From Candidatus Aminicenantota bacterium (GTDB lineage Bacteria > Acidobacteriota > Aminicenantia > Aminicenantales > Aminicenantaceae): a DNA stretch of 64,000 bases. This document shows, piece after piece, positions 63,137 through 64,000 of the stretch. Made by a program: the position numbers and the translations under genes. The stretch's first letter is position 1. Each line of letters begins with the position of its first letter. The notes beneath the pieces are model-generated. The model was not told the DNA's origin. It ran no database searches and saw only the letters and a program-made list of their open reading frames with translations. Where the stretch lies: positions 178,961 to 242,960 of the forward strand of contig CP070825.1 of assembly GCA_020344415.1 (NCBI GenBank). Reading direction: 5' to 3'.

Positions 63137-64000
63137 ATGAAAGCATTTGTTACGGGCGGAACAGGCTTTATCGGAAGCCATCTCATAGATTTCCTGCTGC
63201 AAAAGGGCATTGAGGTACATGCCCTTGTCCGGGACCGCAACAACTTAAAGTGGCTAAAAGAACTCAACATCAGTCTACTGGAAGGAGACCTTTTCTCTAT
63301 ACCGCCCATTCCCGCAGATATTGACTATGTTTTCCACGCTGCAGGCTTCACAAAGGCTTCCAAATCGGCTGACTATTATACAGTAAACCAGCAAGGAACA
63401 GCAAGCCTTTTCCAGTCCCTCCAGTCTCAACGCACTCTTCCTAAAAAGGTTATCTACCTCAGCAGTATCGCGGCTGCCGGCCCCTCCTTCGAGAAGAAAC
63501 CAGTCAAAGAAGACGACGCTCCGCATCCTATCACACCCTATGGTAAAAGTAAATTAATGGGAGAGCAGGAAGCCCTGAATTTTAAGGATACTTACCCTGT
63601 TGTCATTTTACGAGTTGCTGCTATCTACGGTCCCAGGGATAGAGATTTCCTCCGTTACTTCAATTTTATAAAAAAAGGAATCCTCCCTGCCCTCTCCTCT
63701 CAACAAAGACTCCTGAGCTTGTGTTATATTAAGGACCTTATTCAAGCTATATACCTTTGCTCTCAAAAAGAACTAGAAAGCGGAGAAATAATCAATATTG
63801 CCGATCCCCAACCCTACAGCTGGGATGAATATGGAAAAGCTGCAGGTCTGGCAATGGGAAAAACACTGAAAAGGGTAAGAGTTCCGCATCTTGTAATATA
63901 CCTTGGAGCGCTAATCTCTGAAATAGGAGGCAAGATAAGAAGGAAACCTAGCATCTTCAACCGCGATAAGTACAAAGAAATGAAAGAGACAGCTTGGATA
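63137..64000 (+). CDS. Extended SDR (NAD-dependent epimerase/dehydratase family), 3' end beyond window
   Basis: 288 codons open to the window edge. The N-terminal Rossmann motif is KAFVTGGTGFIGSHLIDFL; DYVFHAAGFTKAS, the YLSSIAAAGP catalytic-Ser region and YGKSKLMGEQEA with the YxxxK pair are present, followed by ILRVAAIYGPRD. The downstream part resembles 3-beta-hydroxysteroid dehydrogenase-type or ceramide-reductase-type members. It is divergent from the serine-palmitoyltransferase-like gene with 121 bases between starts, which would hold both promoters. Confidence 0.9.
   Translation, partial: MKAFVTGGTGFIGSHLIDFLLQKGIEVHALVRDRNNLKWLKELNISLLEGDLFSIPPIPADIDYVFHAAGFTKASKSADYYTVNQQGTASLFQSLQSQRTLPKKVIYLSSIAAAGPSFEKKPVKEDDAPHPITPYGKSKLMGEQEALNFKDTYPVVILRVAAIYGPRDRDFLRYFNFIKKGILPALSSQQRLLSLCYIKDLIQAIYLCSQKELESGEIINIADPQPYSWDEYGKAAGLAMGKTLKRVRVPHLVIYLGALISEIGGKIRRKPSIFNRDKYKEMKETAWI

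Noticed and set aside
1..64000. CRISPR arrays, tRNA or rRNA genes, prophage or complete insertion sequences
   Set aside because: I saw no regularly spaced direct repeats, no cloverleaf-like T-loop words in the gaps, and no transposase, integrase or phage structural gene.

Overview
The window looks like a chromosomal piece of a Gram-negative anaerobe of moderate GC, most likely a member of the Acidobacteriota/Aminicenantes group. That is inferred from gene content: GWxTD-domain proteins, a carboxypeptidase-regulatory/TonB-dependent receptor, large secreted M14 peptidases, a SpoIVB-type S55 protein, an outer-membrane assembly and lipid A operon, and a flavin-based electron-transfer operon. No ribosomal RNA, tRNA, CRISPR array, integrase or transposase gene was found.

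Layout. 1-0.4 kb: 5' part of a peptide deformylase gene. 1-10.2 kb: two secreted M14-type metallopeptidases, a PLP aminotransferase and a LolA-like periplasmic protein. 10.3-23.5 kb: one long minus-strand block of GNAT protein, crotonase, ribH, nusB, lysS, lolC, lolD, bamA, skp, fabZ, lpxA, lpxI and a Gfo/Idh/MocA dehydrogenase, so translation, lipoprotein export, outer-membrane protein assembly and lipid A synthesis lie together; lpxD is missing from its usual place. 23.8-26.2 kb: Lon-like protease with a degenerate Walker A. 26.5-30.2 kb: a TonB-dependent receptor gene preceded by a candidate sigma-54 promoter and two related triple half-site elements. 30.2-34.4 kb: TPR and GWxTD proteins. 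34.5-39.7 kb: pseudouridine synthase, radical SAM enzyme, small barrel protein, two decayed genes, AlaX-type editing protein and a cupin. 39.8-43.3 kb: DUF401 membrane protein, RNase HIII-like protein, acyl-CoA hydrolase/transferase.

43.5-51.9 kb holds the most unusual set: alanine dehydrogenase, NuoE-, NuoF- and NuoG-like subunits, then both NfnA/SudB- and NfnB/SudA-like subunits in one overlapping operon. It looks like a non-hydrogenase, probably bifurcating NADH/ferredoxin/NADPH module, but its NuoG-like gene carries an in-frame TAA. 52-64 kb: cation/Ca exchanger, YtcJ-type amidohydrolase, MBL-fold hydrolase, GHMP kinase plus EF-P, secreted beta-propeller, S55-domain protein, a serine-palmitoyltransferase-like enzyme and a divergent extended SDR that could together point to sphingolipid synthesis.

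Intergenic DNA is full of palindromic elements: a family bounded by GGGACAGGCTAC/GTAGCCTGTCCC arms, a family bounded by GGGTCAGG/CCTGACCC arms with perfect arms of 19-33 bp, TTATTCA-type inverted ends, and two larger multi-hairpin structures. Three otherwise well conserved genes are cut by single in-frame stop codons within 32-47 kb, and one alcohol dehydrogenase is a deletion remnant; either the locus is decaying or the assembly contains substitutions.
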